Below, one piece after another: positions 51,991 through 60,300 of a DNA stretch of 64,000 bases. Position numbers and translations under genes: made by a program. Position 1 is the stretch's first letter, and the number at the start of each line of letters is the position of its first letter. The DNA comes from Aggregatilinea lenta (GTDB lineage Bacteria; Chloroflexota; Anaerolineae; Aggregatilineales; Aggregatilineaceae), in assembly GCF_003569045.1 (NCBI RefSeq), contig NZ_BFCB01000002.1, positions 1,593,506 to 1,657,505 on the forward strand, given 5' to 3'. A model generated the notes under the pieces. It did no database searches. It was not told the origin of the DNA and worked only from the letters and a program-made list of their open reading frames with translations.

Positions 51991-52842
51991 TCAGTAGATG
52001 CCGGGGCCGCGCCAGCCGCCGCGCCGCGAGGTGTAATACCAGCGCAGCGCCAGCCGCTCGACCCCGTTCACGATCAGCACCAGCAGCAGGCTCAGCACCG
52101 CCGTGGCGATGATCGCCACGTACGCCTGATCGATACGGAAGCTGCTGTAGGACCGCTTCAGGAACACGCCCAATCCGTACTGGGCGGTGATGTATTCGCC
52201 AAAAATCGCACCCACGACGCTGTACGTCGCCGCGATGCGCAGCCCACCGAAAAACGAGGGCATGGCAGCCGGGAGCCGCACTTTGGTCCACGCCTGCACG
52301 GAGCTGGCGCCCATCGCGCGCAGCAGCGAGAGCAGTTCCGGGTCGGCGGATTGAAGCCCGGCGAAGGTATTCAGCGCCACGGGGAAAAAGCAGAACAGCA
52401 CCACGACCGTGATCTTCGGGCCGCTGCCAAAGCCGAACACCAGGATCAGCAGAATGGCGATGGCGAAGATCGGGATCGTCTGCGAAACGACCAGGATCGG
52501 GTACAGAATCCAGCGCAGCAGGCGCGAAAAGTCCATCAGTGCGGCGATCACCACGCCCAGCACGATCGCGATCGACAGCCCGGCCAACGTCTCCCACATC
52601 GTCGTGGGGATGTGTTTTTCGAGCAGCAGCGACTCGTACTGCTGCCACGCGTGGTAGACCTCAACCGGCGTGGGCACGATGTCGTCGAACGACAGGTTTT
52701 CGACTGCCGCCGCCTCGACGTAAAGCTGGCGCGTGCCGAGCACGAAAAACACCCCGATTACACCCACCGCCAGGGACAGGATCACCGCACGGGCCGCATC
52801 ACGCAGCAGCGGCGGGATCGCCAGAGGCCGATTTCCGTCCAT
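51991..52842 (-). CDS. thiX: ABC transporter permease, thiamine-precursor type
   Basis: 283 residues from ATG at 52842, whose A is shared with the thiN TGA stop. Six or so hydrophobic helices and a BPD_transp_1 domain with the EAA-like loop LLRAMGASSVQAWTKVRLPAAMPSFFGGLRIA. N-terminus VILSLAVGVIGVFFVLG is the first helix. Similar to SsuC/ThiX permeases. One-base overlap with thiN indicates coupled translation. Confidence 0.88.
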   Translation of the reverse strand: MDGNRPLAIPPLLRDAARAVILSLAVGVIGVFFVLGTRQLYVEAAAVENLSFDDIVPTPVEVYHAWQQYESLLLEKHIPTTMWETLAGLSIAIVLGVVIAALMDFSRLLRWILYPILVVSQTIPIFAIAILLILVFGFGSGPKITVVVLFCFFPVALNTFAGLQSADPELLSLLRAMGASSVQAWTKVRLPAAMPSFFGGLRIAATYSVVGAIFGEYITAQYGLGVFLKRSYSSFRIDQAYVAIIATAVLSLLLVLIVNGVERLALRWYYTSRRGGWRGPGIY

Positions 52843-53522
52843 CAGGCTCTCCCCGGCGTGTGCACGGCGATCACCAGCCCGGCATCGAAACGCACCGACG
52901 CTTCGCGCCCCAGCATGACGTTGCTGACGCCGCGCGCCGGGCCAAAAGCCAGCGCCTCGTCGCGCAGGGGATATTTCAGGCCGTCGGTGGTGATGCCCGT
53001 TACGCCCGGCACGAACGCGATCAGCGAGATCGTGTCGCCTGGCTCGCCGTGCAGCGGGTGCAGGCCAGGATGCAGCAGCCACAGCGTCTGCCGCCCGCTG
53101 ACCAGCCGCGCATCGCGCCCGTCCAGGTCCGGCAGGGTCAGCAGCGCGATGTTGGCCAGCGTCTGGTCCATGCGATCCCCGACCGCGCCGAGGATGCGCA
53201 GCCATGTCGCGCCACGCGCACAGGCCGCAATCAGCGCGAGTTCGAGATCCGTTTCGTCCTTGTGGGCCGGATGCTGGTCGATGGTCACGCCGCGCGCCCG
53301 CAGATCCGCGACCTCGTCCGCCGCCAGCGAATCGAGATCGCCGACGACGAGATCGGGCATCAGGCCGCACGCCAGCGCCAACCGCGCGCCGGAATCCGCC
53401 GCGACGATCAGTGCGTCGCCTGCCGCATCCAGCGCCGCCTGCACGGCGGGGCCGTCGTTGAGGTCGCCGCCCGCGAAGACCAGCGCGCGCGTGGGTGGGG
53501 TGTCAGGTGTCGGTGGAATCAA
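52842..53522 (-). CDS. thiN: Thiamine diphosphokinase
   Basis: 226 residues from TTG at 53522, because GGGAG lies 8 bases upstream; a GTG at 53531 is the alternative but is adjacent to its site. The enzyme transfers pyrophosphate from ATP to thiamine. Seen: ALVFAGGDLND near the N-terminus, AADSGARLALACGLMPDLVVGDLDSL (Asp-rich catalytic site), HPAHKDETDLELAL, LGAVGDRMDQTLANIALL, and ITTDGLKYPLRDEALAFGPARGVSN (C-terminal beta domain). It is the first gene after the riboswitch. Its ribosome site is inside the terminator hairpin (see entry). Confidence 0.93.
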   Translation of the reverse strand: MIPPTPDTPPTRALVFAGGDLNDGPAVQAALDAAGDALIVAADSGARLALACGLMPDLVVGDLDSLAADEVADLRARGVTIDQHPAHKDETDLELALIAACARGATWLRILGAVGDRMDQTLANIALLTLPDLDGRDARLVSGRQTLWLLHPGLHPLHGEPGDTISLIAFVPGVTGITTDGLKYPLRDEALAFGPARGVSNVMLGREASVRFDAGLVIAVHTPGRA

Positions 53523-53552
53523 AAAAGCCACTCCCGCCGGGCAGGGTGGCTT
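53521..53552 (-). terminator. Riboswitch expression platform: terminator overlapping the thiN ribosome site
   Basis: AAGCCAC (53552-53546) pairs with GTGGCTT (53531-53525), with a partly paired 14-nt inner region, and is followed by a T-run ending at 53521. The GGGAG at 53535-53531 is in its 3' arm, so the hairpin would block both transcription past it and ribosome binding. Confidence 0.75.
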
Positions 53553-53574
53553 GTGGGTTCAGATCAATGAACGC

Positions 53575-53671
53575 CGCTCCCTACGCCGGCATTACCCGGT
53601 TCAGGTTCTCTAGGGTCGGCATCGCGTGATGGATGCGCCTCTCAGCCTGGCTGTCCCAAGCTCCCCTGCAT
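53575..53671 (-). promoter_or_regulatory. TPP riboswitch (THI element)
   Basis: Minus-strand order of conserved parts: GGGGAGC near 53669, CTGAGA at 53645-53640, then the long ACCTGAACCGGGTAATGCC at 53606-53588, and GCGTAGGGA near 53583. These are the standard landmarks of the thiamine-pyrophosphate riboswitch. Binding of TPP should favour the terminator at 53521-53552 and shut off thiN and the importer genes. Confidence 0.95.
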
Positions 53672-53696
53672 ACAATCAATTGTTAAAGATGTTTAG

Positions 53697-53725
53697 AGTA
53701 TAACAAGGCGGATGGAAGACGGCAA
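53697..53725 (-). promoter_or_regulatory. Promoter of the thiamine operon
   Basis: -35 TTGCCG (53725-53720), 17-base spacer, -10 TATACT (53702-53697). Transcription would start near 53690, just before the riboswitch. Confidence 0.7.
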
Positions 53726-53753
53726 AGAACGTTTAGCGGCTGAAGTCTACGAG

Positions 53754-54719
53754 TTATCGCCAATCCGAATTCCAACTTCCGTCAAGCGCGACAGTGTGCT
53801 CCAGACAATTCCACTCACCGTTGCCTATATTCATGATACAAATATCACCTTTGGAACTAAAAGCGATTTGTTCACCATCGGGTGACCATGTGGGTGCGCT
53901 AGCCCTAAGAGCCTTACTGCCGCATGTAATGCAACGAATACCATGCCCATCGAAATCCATGATGTATATGTCCGTGGCCACCTTGCGAATAGAAAGAAAA
54001 GCGATTTGTTTTCCGTCAGGCGACCAGGATGGAGCGTAATTTTGGATGTGGGTAACTGGAAAGACGCTGTGTGTCAAGCGGACAATCTCGCCATCGTTCA
54101 TACTCATACGGTAAATGTCAGGGTGGCCATCAGGATTGGCCATAAAAACGATGTATTCTCCATCAGGGGACCAGGACGGATCGTAGCTTCCACCAGGACC
54201 ATAGGTCAACTGCTCAGTTTCCAAAGTTTCGAGGTTCGTAATATACAGTTGAGGCAGTGTGAGTCGCGATCCTTCCTCGGGCCATATTTGGTAGATCAGC
54301 TTTTTCCCGTCAGGTGACCAGGATGGAGACTGTTCGTTTAATCTATTGCGTGTTATTTGATGTACATTCGAACCATCCGCAAGCATTGTGTAAATTTCAG
54401 GACGTCCATCTCGATCCGACACAAAGCCAATATGCACCCCATCAGGTAACCAAGACGGGCTATAACTGTTGTACTGCGCACTGGTAAGCTGCGTGGTGGT
54501 GCCACTTCGAAGATTCAGAGCCTTAATAACAAATTTCCCGTACCTTACTGCTTCAAAAAGTATAGTCCCACTCCAATCCTCACCAACCGCAGGCGTGCCG
54601 GTAGGCTGCGCCACTCGTTCTTGGGTGGTCGATGCTGCCAGGGCTGAAGCAACTAGCGCGGACATAAGCAGTATGCAAATGACGCCAACCAGCACATGTC
54701 TCTTCGCAGCTTTTCTCAT
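53754..54719 (-). CDS. Secreted TolB-like beta-propeller protein of lower GC
   Basis: 321 residues; AGGTGA six bases before the ATG. Signal peptide (VGVICILLMSALVASALA). PD40-type blades each with a SPDG or similar motif: SWLPDGVHIGFVS, SWSPDGKKLIYQ, SWSPDGEYIVFMA, SWSPDGKQIAFLS and TWSPDGEQIAFSS. Such propellers bind proteins or peptides. The coding sequence is visibly more AT-rich than its neighbours and lies beside the IS, so it may have been acquired recently. It differs from the propeller in the lipoprotein at 22949. Confidence 0.85.
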   Translation of the reverse strand: MRKAAKRHVLVGVICILLMSALVASALAASTTQERVAQPTGTPAVGEDWSGTILFEAVRYGKFVIKALNLRSGTTTQLTSAQYNSYSPSWLPDGVHIGFVSDRDGRPEIYTMLADGSNVHQITRNRLNEQSPSWSPDGKKLIYQIWPEEGSRLTLPQLYITNLETLETEQLTYGPGGSYDPSWSPDGEYIVFMANPDGHPDIYRMSMNDGEIVRLTHSVFPVTHIQNYAPSWSPDGKQIAFLSIRKVATDIYIMDFDGHGIRCITCGSKALRASAPTWSPDGEQIAFSSKGDICIMNIGNGEWNCLEHTVALDGSWNSDWR

Positions 54720-54843
54720 GGGAAATCACCTGACGACATTACCTATTATCGTAAGTTGAAGTGACGAACAGATTGAGGTTCGGAAAGCAGTTTACAACCG
54801 GAGTTAACGCTTGAGCCAATCGTGAACGGCCAACCACAAAAAT

Positions 54844-54867
54844 GGGCGGAGCAAGCTCCGCCCCTAC
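54844..54867 (-). repeat. Element B hairpin
   Basis: GGGCGGAGC-AA-GCTCCGCCC followed by CTAC, next to the left end of the IS. Confidence 0.85.
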
Positions 54868-54924
54868 AGGACTATGGAATATTCCCAATCGCGGCTTTTG
54901 AACTAACGACTAAGAGCGTGTTTG

Positions 54925-55284
54925 TTAAATAGGACGAGCAAGACGACGGAGCATCAAATGAATCATCGAGAGATAGACGAAGCCCTCAGAGATGGCCGAG
55001 ACGTGCTCGTAATCCTTGCTCAGACGACGGAAACGATTGAGCCAGCCGAAAGTACGTTCGACAACCCAGCGCTTGGGCAATACCTTAAAACCGCCCTGAG
55101 TGTTACGATGCGTGACTTCCGTGCGAACACCAAAAACATCCTCACACCAGTGCATCAAAGCAGGGCTGTCATAGCCGCTGTCAAAGAGAAACAAGGCCAG
55201 ACAACGCGTGAAGGGCAAGCGCATCAAGAGCCATTTCGCCCCGATGATATCCTGCTGATTGGCAGCATGCACCAGCACGCGCAT
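54925..55284 (-). CDS. IS transposase, C-terminal part (orfB)
   Basis: 119 residues from an internal ATG at 55284, but normally read as the -1 frame continuation of orfA. It has the second Asp of the DDE site (FLFDSGYDSPAL) and the Glu (VVERTFGWLNRFRR), the typical IS5 C-terminus. The bridging segment DGHKRRKGIKRQIAVDTQG is in this frame, upstream of 55284, showing the fusion. Confidence 0.9.
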   Translation of the reverse strand: MRVLVHAANQQDIIGAKWLLMRLPFTRCLALFLFDSGYDSPALMHWCEDVFGVRTEVTHRNTQGGFKVLPKRWVVERTFGWLNRFRRLSKDYEHVSAISEGFVYLSMIHLMLRRLARPI

Positions 55285-55709
55285 CAGCCCTCCCTGGGTA
55301 TCGACGGCGATTTGGCGCTTGATGCCTTTGCGTCGTTTGTGGCCGTCCAGGCCGCAGACCCCCTTTTTTCCGCCGTCTGCACCGACTGGCTGTCGACAAT
55401 CACCACGCTGGGCTCGGCTTCTCGGTCCTCCTGCAGCCGGATCTGGATGCGCAGCGCATCATTGATGCGTTCGAGTGCTCGCTGCGCCACCAGTCGTCGC
55501 CAGAAGGCATACACTGCCTCCCACGGCGGCAAGTCGTGCGGCAGCATGCGCCACTGGCAGCCGGTGCGCACCAAGTACAGCAACGCATTGAGCATCTCGC
55601 GCCGGGGGTGGACCGGCTTGCGGCCACGCGTTTCCTTGGGCAGCAGCGGTTCCACCAGTGCCCACTGTTTGTCCGTTAGGTCTGTTGGGTAGGGTCGTCT
55701 CTTGGCCAT
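55284..55709 (-). CDS. IS transposase, N-terminal part (orfA)
   Basis: 141 residues. N-terminal DNA-binding DUF4096-type region (YPTDLTDKQWALVEPLLPKE, GRKPVHPRREMLNALLYLVRTGCQWRMLPHDLPPW) and the first catalytic Asp in IVDSQSVQTAEK. The last 25 residues are out of frame. A slippery GGAAAAAAGGGGG at about 55359-55371 (A-AAA-AGG) would shift a ribosome by -1 into orfB. Confidence 0.9.
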   Translation of the reverse strand: MAKRRPYPTDLTDKQWALVEPLLPKETRGRKPVHPRREMLNALLYLVRTGCQWRMLPHDLPPWEAVYAFWRRLVAQRALERINDALRIQIRLQEDREAEPSVVIVDSQSVQTAEKRGSAAWTATNDAKASSAKSPSIPREG

Positions 55710-55766
55710 ACCTCAACTCTATCGTTCCTTTGCGCTATTTAACAAACACGCTCTAAAAACTAACAA

Positions 55767-56921
55767 CTAGCGGACCCGCCGCTCCCACTTCTTCTTGATC
55801 TCGACGTCCATGACGTTGGGCAGATCGAGGAAGTCTTGCAGCAGGCGCGTGAACGTCTCGATGTTTTCGAGCATGGGGAAGTGCTGACCGCCCTCAATGC
55901 CGAGCAGATGGAAGTTATCGCGGCCTTCCTTCAGGCGCGCAATCATCTCCGAATCGGGCGGGGGCAGGAAGGTGTCGTTCATGCCGTACACGGCCAGCGC
56001 CGGGACCGTCAGGCGCGCGAGGTCGCGCAGCGTGTCCACCCCGGCGAACGACGTCACGCTGCGGGCCAGCGCCATCTTGTCCGCCTTGCCGACCTCGACC
56101 TTCAGCTTGTCCAGGTCCGGCCCGGCGTCCACGTGCTTTTCCAACAGCGCAAGCGGCTCCAGCACGTCCAGATAATCGCGCAGGGGGTTCGGCAGGCTGC
56201 TGTCGGGCGGTGTGACCGGCATGGACGGCGCAGCGCGCGGCGGCGCGACGGGCGGCACGGGCACGGGCGGCGTCCCGCGCGACACTTGCGTAGGCATGGG
56301 CGGCGGCGGAGTTGGCGGCTTGGCGGCGGCCTTCGTGGACGGTTCCGATTCGGCGGTTTTCTGCGCCTCGACCGCGGCTTGCAGGCGCGCCTTCATCTCG
56401 TCGGTGCGAGTGGTAATCGTCTCGGCGTTGGGCGGCGGCTGGGGTGTGGCGCGCAGCGGCGACTTGACCAGCGTCTCCGCCGCAGGCGGTGACACGAGCA
56501 CCGGCGGAGCCGGAAGCGGCGGCGCAGGCGCGATCAGCGGCGTACCCGGCGCGAGGCGAAACAACGGGGGAGACACGGCCATCAGGCGCGGCACGCGGTC
56601 GGGCCAGGTCATCGCAAAGCGCGAGATCACCGCCGCGCCCAGGTCATGCCCGATCAGCGCGGCTTTGGCGATGCCCATCCGCGTCATGAACTGGTCGATC
56701 AGCAGCACCTGCGAGGCGAAATCGTAGTGACGCGGGTCCTTGCCCGAATCGCCGAAACCCCACAGGTCAATGGCATAGGTCCGGTATTTCGTGCTGAGCT
56801 GCGACATAGCCGGGATCCAGTAACGCCAGGACCCCAACCAGCCATGCACCAGGATCACAGGCCGTCCCCGGCCCAGCACCTCGTAGTGAATCAGATCACC
56901 CTCGACCGTAATCGCGCTCAT
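55767..56921 (-). CDS. Alpha/beta hydrolase with Pro/Ala-rich insertion
   Basis: 384 residues. Hydrolase core: LVHGWLGSWRYW (oxyanion loop), DLWGFGDSGK, ALIGHDLGAAVISRFA (nucleophile elbow, with Asp in place of Ser), AVYGMNDTFLP (acid) and EGGQHFPMLE (His). Asp at the elbow is found in haloalkane dehalogenases and epoxide hydrolases. Between about residues 125 and 250, where the cap domain would lie, is a low-complexity Pro/Ala/Thr-rich stretch with one charged helix (DEMKARLQAAVEAQKTAES). It lies 24 bases downstream of the response regulator, so the three genes here likely form one operon with the giant kinase. Confidence 0.82.
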   Translation of the reverse strand: MSAITVEGDLIHYEVLGRGRPVILVHGWLGSWRYWIPAMSQLSTKYRTYAIDLWGFGDSGKDPRHYDFASQVLLIDQFMTRMGIAKAALIGHDLGAAVISRFAMTWPDRVPRLMAVSPPLFRLAPGTPLIAPAPPLPAPPVLVSPPAAETLVKSPLRATPQPPPNAETITTRTDEMKARLQAAVEAQKTAESEPSTKAAAKPPTPPPPMPTQVSRGTPPVPVPPVAPPRAAPSMPVTPPDSSLPNPLRDYLDVLEPLALLEKHVDAGPDLDKLKVEVGKADKMALARSVTSFAGVDTLRDLARLTVPALAVYGMNDTFLPPPDSEMIARLKEGRDNFHLLGIEGGQHFPMLENIETFTRLLQDFLDLPNVMDVEIKKKWERRVR

Positions 56922-56945
56922 AACAGCATCACCGCAGCGCGGCGG

Positions 56946-57353
<408 letters not shown>

Positions 57354-57381
57354 ACGGTTCTGATAACCTCGATGATGACCG

Positions 57382-60300
57382 CTAGGCGGTCGTTGAAGCG
57401 GTTTCCGATTGCTTGATGGGCAGCTCGACGAAGAACGTCGTGCCCTTCTCCGGCTGGCTTTCATACCAGATCCGGCCATGATGCATCGTCACAAACTCGC
57501 GCACGATCGCCAATCCCAGGCCCGTGCCGGGCGTGTTCATCACGCGGTCCTGCCCTTCGTCGCCCCGGTTGAAGCGCTCGAAGATGCGCTCGCCCAGGTC
57601 CGGCGCGATGCCGATCCCGGTGTCCGTTATGGCCACGGTGACGTTCCCGGCTTGCAGGTCGTAGGTCGTGGCGAGTGTGATCTGGCCACCGTCCGGCGTG
57701 TAGTTGAACGCGTTGTCGGCCAGGTTGGTGAATACCTGTGCCATCTTATCATAATCGCCCCAGATCGGCAGACTCTCGCCTTCGGGCAGGCGCACGGAGA
57801 CGTTCATCGGGCGCTTCTCGTCCTCGATGCGCCCCCGGAGGTGGTCGGACACGGAGCACAGCAGCTCGTTCAGGTCCACCGCGCCGAAGCGCAGCTCGAC
57901 ACGCCCCTGGTCGATCCGCGAGATGTCGAGCAGGTCATTCACCAGGATGCTCAGGCGGTCGGCGTTGTGCTTGATCGTCTCCAGGAAGTGCTGCTGCTGG
58001 TCGGAGATTGCACCCGCCGCCCCAAGCAGCAGCAGGTCCGCGTAGCCCTTGATCGAAGTCATCGGTGTGCGCAGCTCGTGCGAAACCGTCGCCACGAACT
58101 CGCTCTTGAGCCGGTCCACCTCGACGTCGCGCGTGATATCGCGGAACACGCCCACCGTGCCCAGGAACTGGTCTTCCATCGTCACTGGCGAGAAGCGCAC
58201 GCTGAGCACGCGGCCATCGTCCAACTCGATGCGCTCGTCGAGGAAGTCGCCGGGCCGGTACGACGCGGGCGCGTTCATCCAACCGGCAATCGCCTCGACC
58301 CAGAGCTGTGTGTTCACGCCCAGTGTCTCGGCAAACGTCACGAGGTCGCTGCGCATCGCCTGCCCGGCGTTCCGCCCCAGAATCCGCTCGGCAGTGGAGT
58401 TGAACACGATCACGTGTCCCTCCGGGTCGGCCACGATCACGCCGTCCGCCACGGAGTCGAGGATCGCACCGCTCTTGGTCGCCTCGACCTGCTCCTGGCG
58501 CAGCAATGTCGCCAGCCGCTCGGCCTGATCGCGGATCAGCGAGTACAACTCGGCGTTGTTCATGGCGTTGGCGACCTGATTTGCCGCCGCCGACGCCAGA
58601 CGCAGGTGATCTTCGCTGAACGCGCCGGGCCGCTCGCGGTAGAGCATCATCACGCCCAGCACGTCGTCGTTGGCCTCGATCAGCGTGGCAATAGCCGCCT
58701 GCGGCACGTCGTCCCCAACGCCAAGGCGCAGCCAGCGCGGGTCCTGCTGGACGTTATGCACCACCAGACTCTGGTGATTCTGGATCGCCCACCCGGCCAG
58801 CCCTTCGCCGATCTCCAGCGAGTCGCCGCCGTCGCCCAGTGCCACATCGTCGCCGTAGCGCGCACGGACCGTCAGGCGGTTGTTGTTGGCATCCACCGCC
58901 AGGATCGCGGCCTGCGTCGCGTTCACCGACTCGGCTACCATCGCCAGCGCGCGGTCCAGCAGGCGCTCCACGTCGAGGCTGGTCGACAGCTCGGTCGTAA
59001 TCTGGTACAGCGTGCTCAACTGCTGGCGCTCTTGCTCCAGCTCGGAGGTACGCTCACGCACGCGCTGTTCGAGCACGCTGGCCAATTCGACCGTCTGCTG
59101 GAACAGGCGCGCGCTCTGGATCGCCACGCCGAGCTGCGAGCCGACCGTGGTCAGGATGCGCTGGTCATTGTGCGTGAAGGCCAGATCGTCGCTGTCGTCG
59201 CGGATCGCCAGCACGCCGATCAGCTCGTCGGCGGCAAAGAGCGGCACCCCCAGGAAGCAGCGCATCTCCGGCGGCAGCAGCGTGTGGATGCCCAGGCTGC
59301 GCCGGACGTCGTCCTGGTGCTCGCCCGCCAACAGCAGCGGGGCCTGTCGCTTGAGCACCAACGAGAACTCGTCGCTGCCCAGCGGCTGCGGCGCCATGTC
59401 GAACGGCTCGTCGTCGGCCACGGTCAGCGGGAAAGTCCATTCCTTGCGCTCGGCGTCGAACAGCGCGACGTAAATCGCCTCGGCTTCGGTCAGGTTCGGC
59501 AACTGATCGGCCACCACCTGCAGCAGCTCGCTCAGGTTCGTCGCGGACGACAGCCCGGCGGACATGTCGTTGATGATGTACAGCTCTTCCACCGTACGGC
59601 GCGTCTCGGTTTGGAGACGGGCGTTCTCGATCGAGATCGCGGCCTGGCTGGCGAGTGTGCGCGCCAGTCGCATGTCGTCGGTGGCAAAGAAGCGGTTCGG
59701 GTCGAGCGTTTCCAGCTCGACCAGCCCGATGGCGATCTCGTTGACCACCAGCGGCACCAGGACGCGCGTCGCCGCGCCATGCCGCTGCAAAATGCTCAGC
59801 TCGTTGTCGGGCACGTCGTCGTCGGTGGCGCGCACCACGACCAGCTCGCGCTCGCGCAAAGCGCGCTCGCGCAGCGGGTAATCGGCCACATTGTACTGGT
59901 CGCCGGGCTGGTCGGGCATCACGCCGTCCATGCGCGCGCTGATGTCGTCGCGTACTTCGAGGCGGTTGTTCACGTCGTCCCACAGGAAGACCGTGCACGC
60001 ATCGGCGCGCAGCGCGCTGAGCACCTGGACCGTCACGCGGCGGATCACCTCGTTCAGGTCGAGCGTGACGGCTGTCGCCTGGGCGGATTCGAACAGCGTT
60101 TCCAGCTCGCGGTTGCGGGCCGCCGCCTGCTCGAACAGCGCCGCGTTTTGCACCGCGATTGCGGCCTGAGTCGCGATTGTCTGCGCCAGCTCGATCTGCG
60201 CGTCGTTGAACCAGCGCCGCCGGTCGGTGGCCTCCAGCCGCAGCGTGCCGATCACGTTGCCGCCCACCACCAGCGGGACCATCAGCAGGCTCTTGATGCC

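Larger units (their letters stand above)
54914..55753 (-). mobile_element. IS5-family insertion sequence (two-ORF type)
   Basis: 840 bp bounded by perfect inverted repeats: GAGCGTGTTTGTTAAATAG at the left and its complement CTATTTAACAAACACGCTC at the right. The short sequence TAA flanks both ends (54911-54913 and 55754-55756), part of a YTAR-like target CTAA, as expected for the IS427 group. Two overlapping transposase frames lie within. It appears intact. Confidence 0.92.

Noticed and set aside
51004-53613. 869-residue plus-strand open frame
   Set aside because: It runs opposite to thiY, thiX and thiN and through the riboswitch; no motif and unnatural composition.
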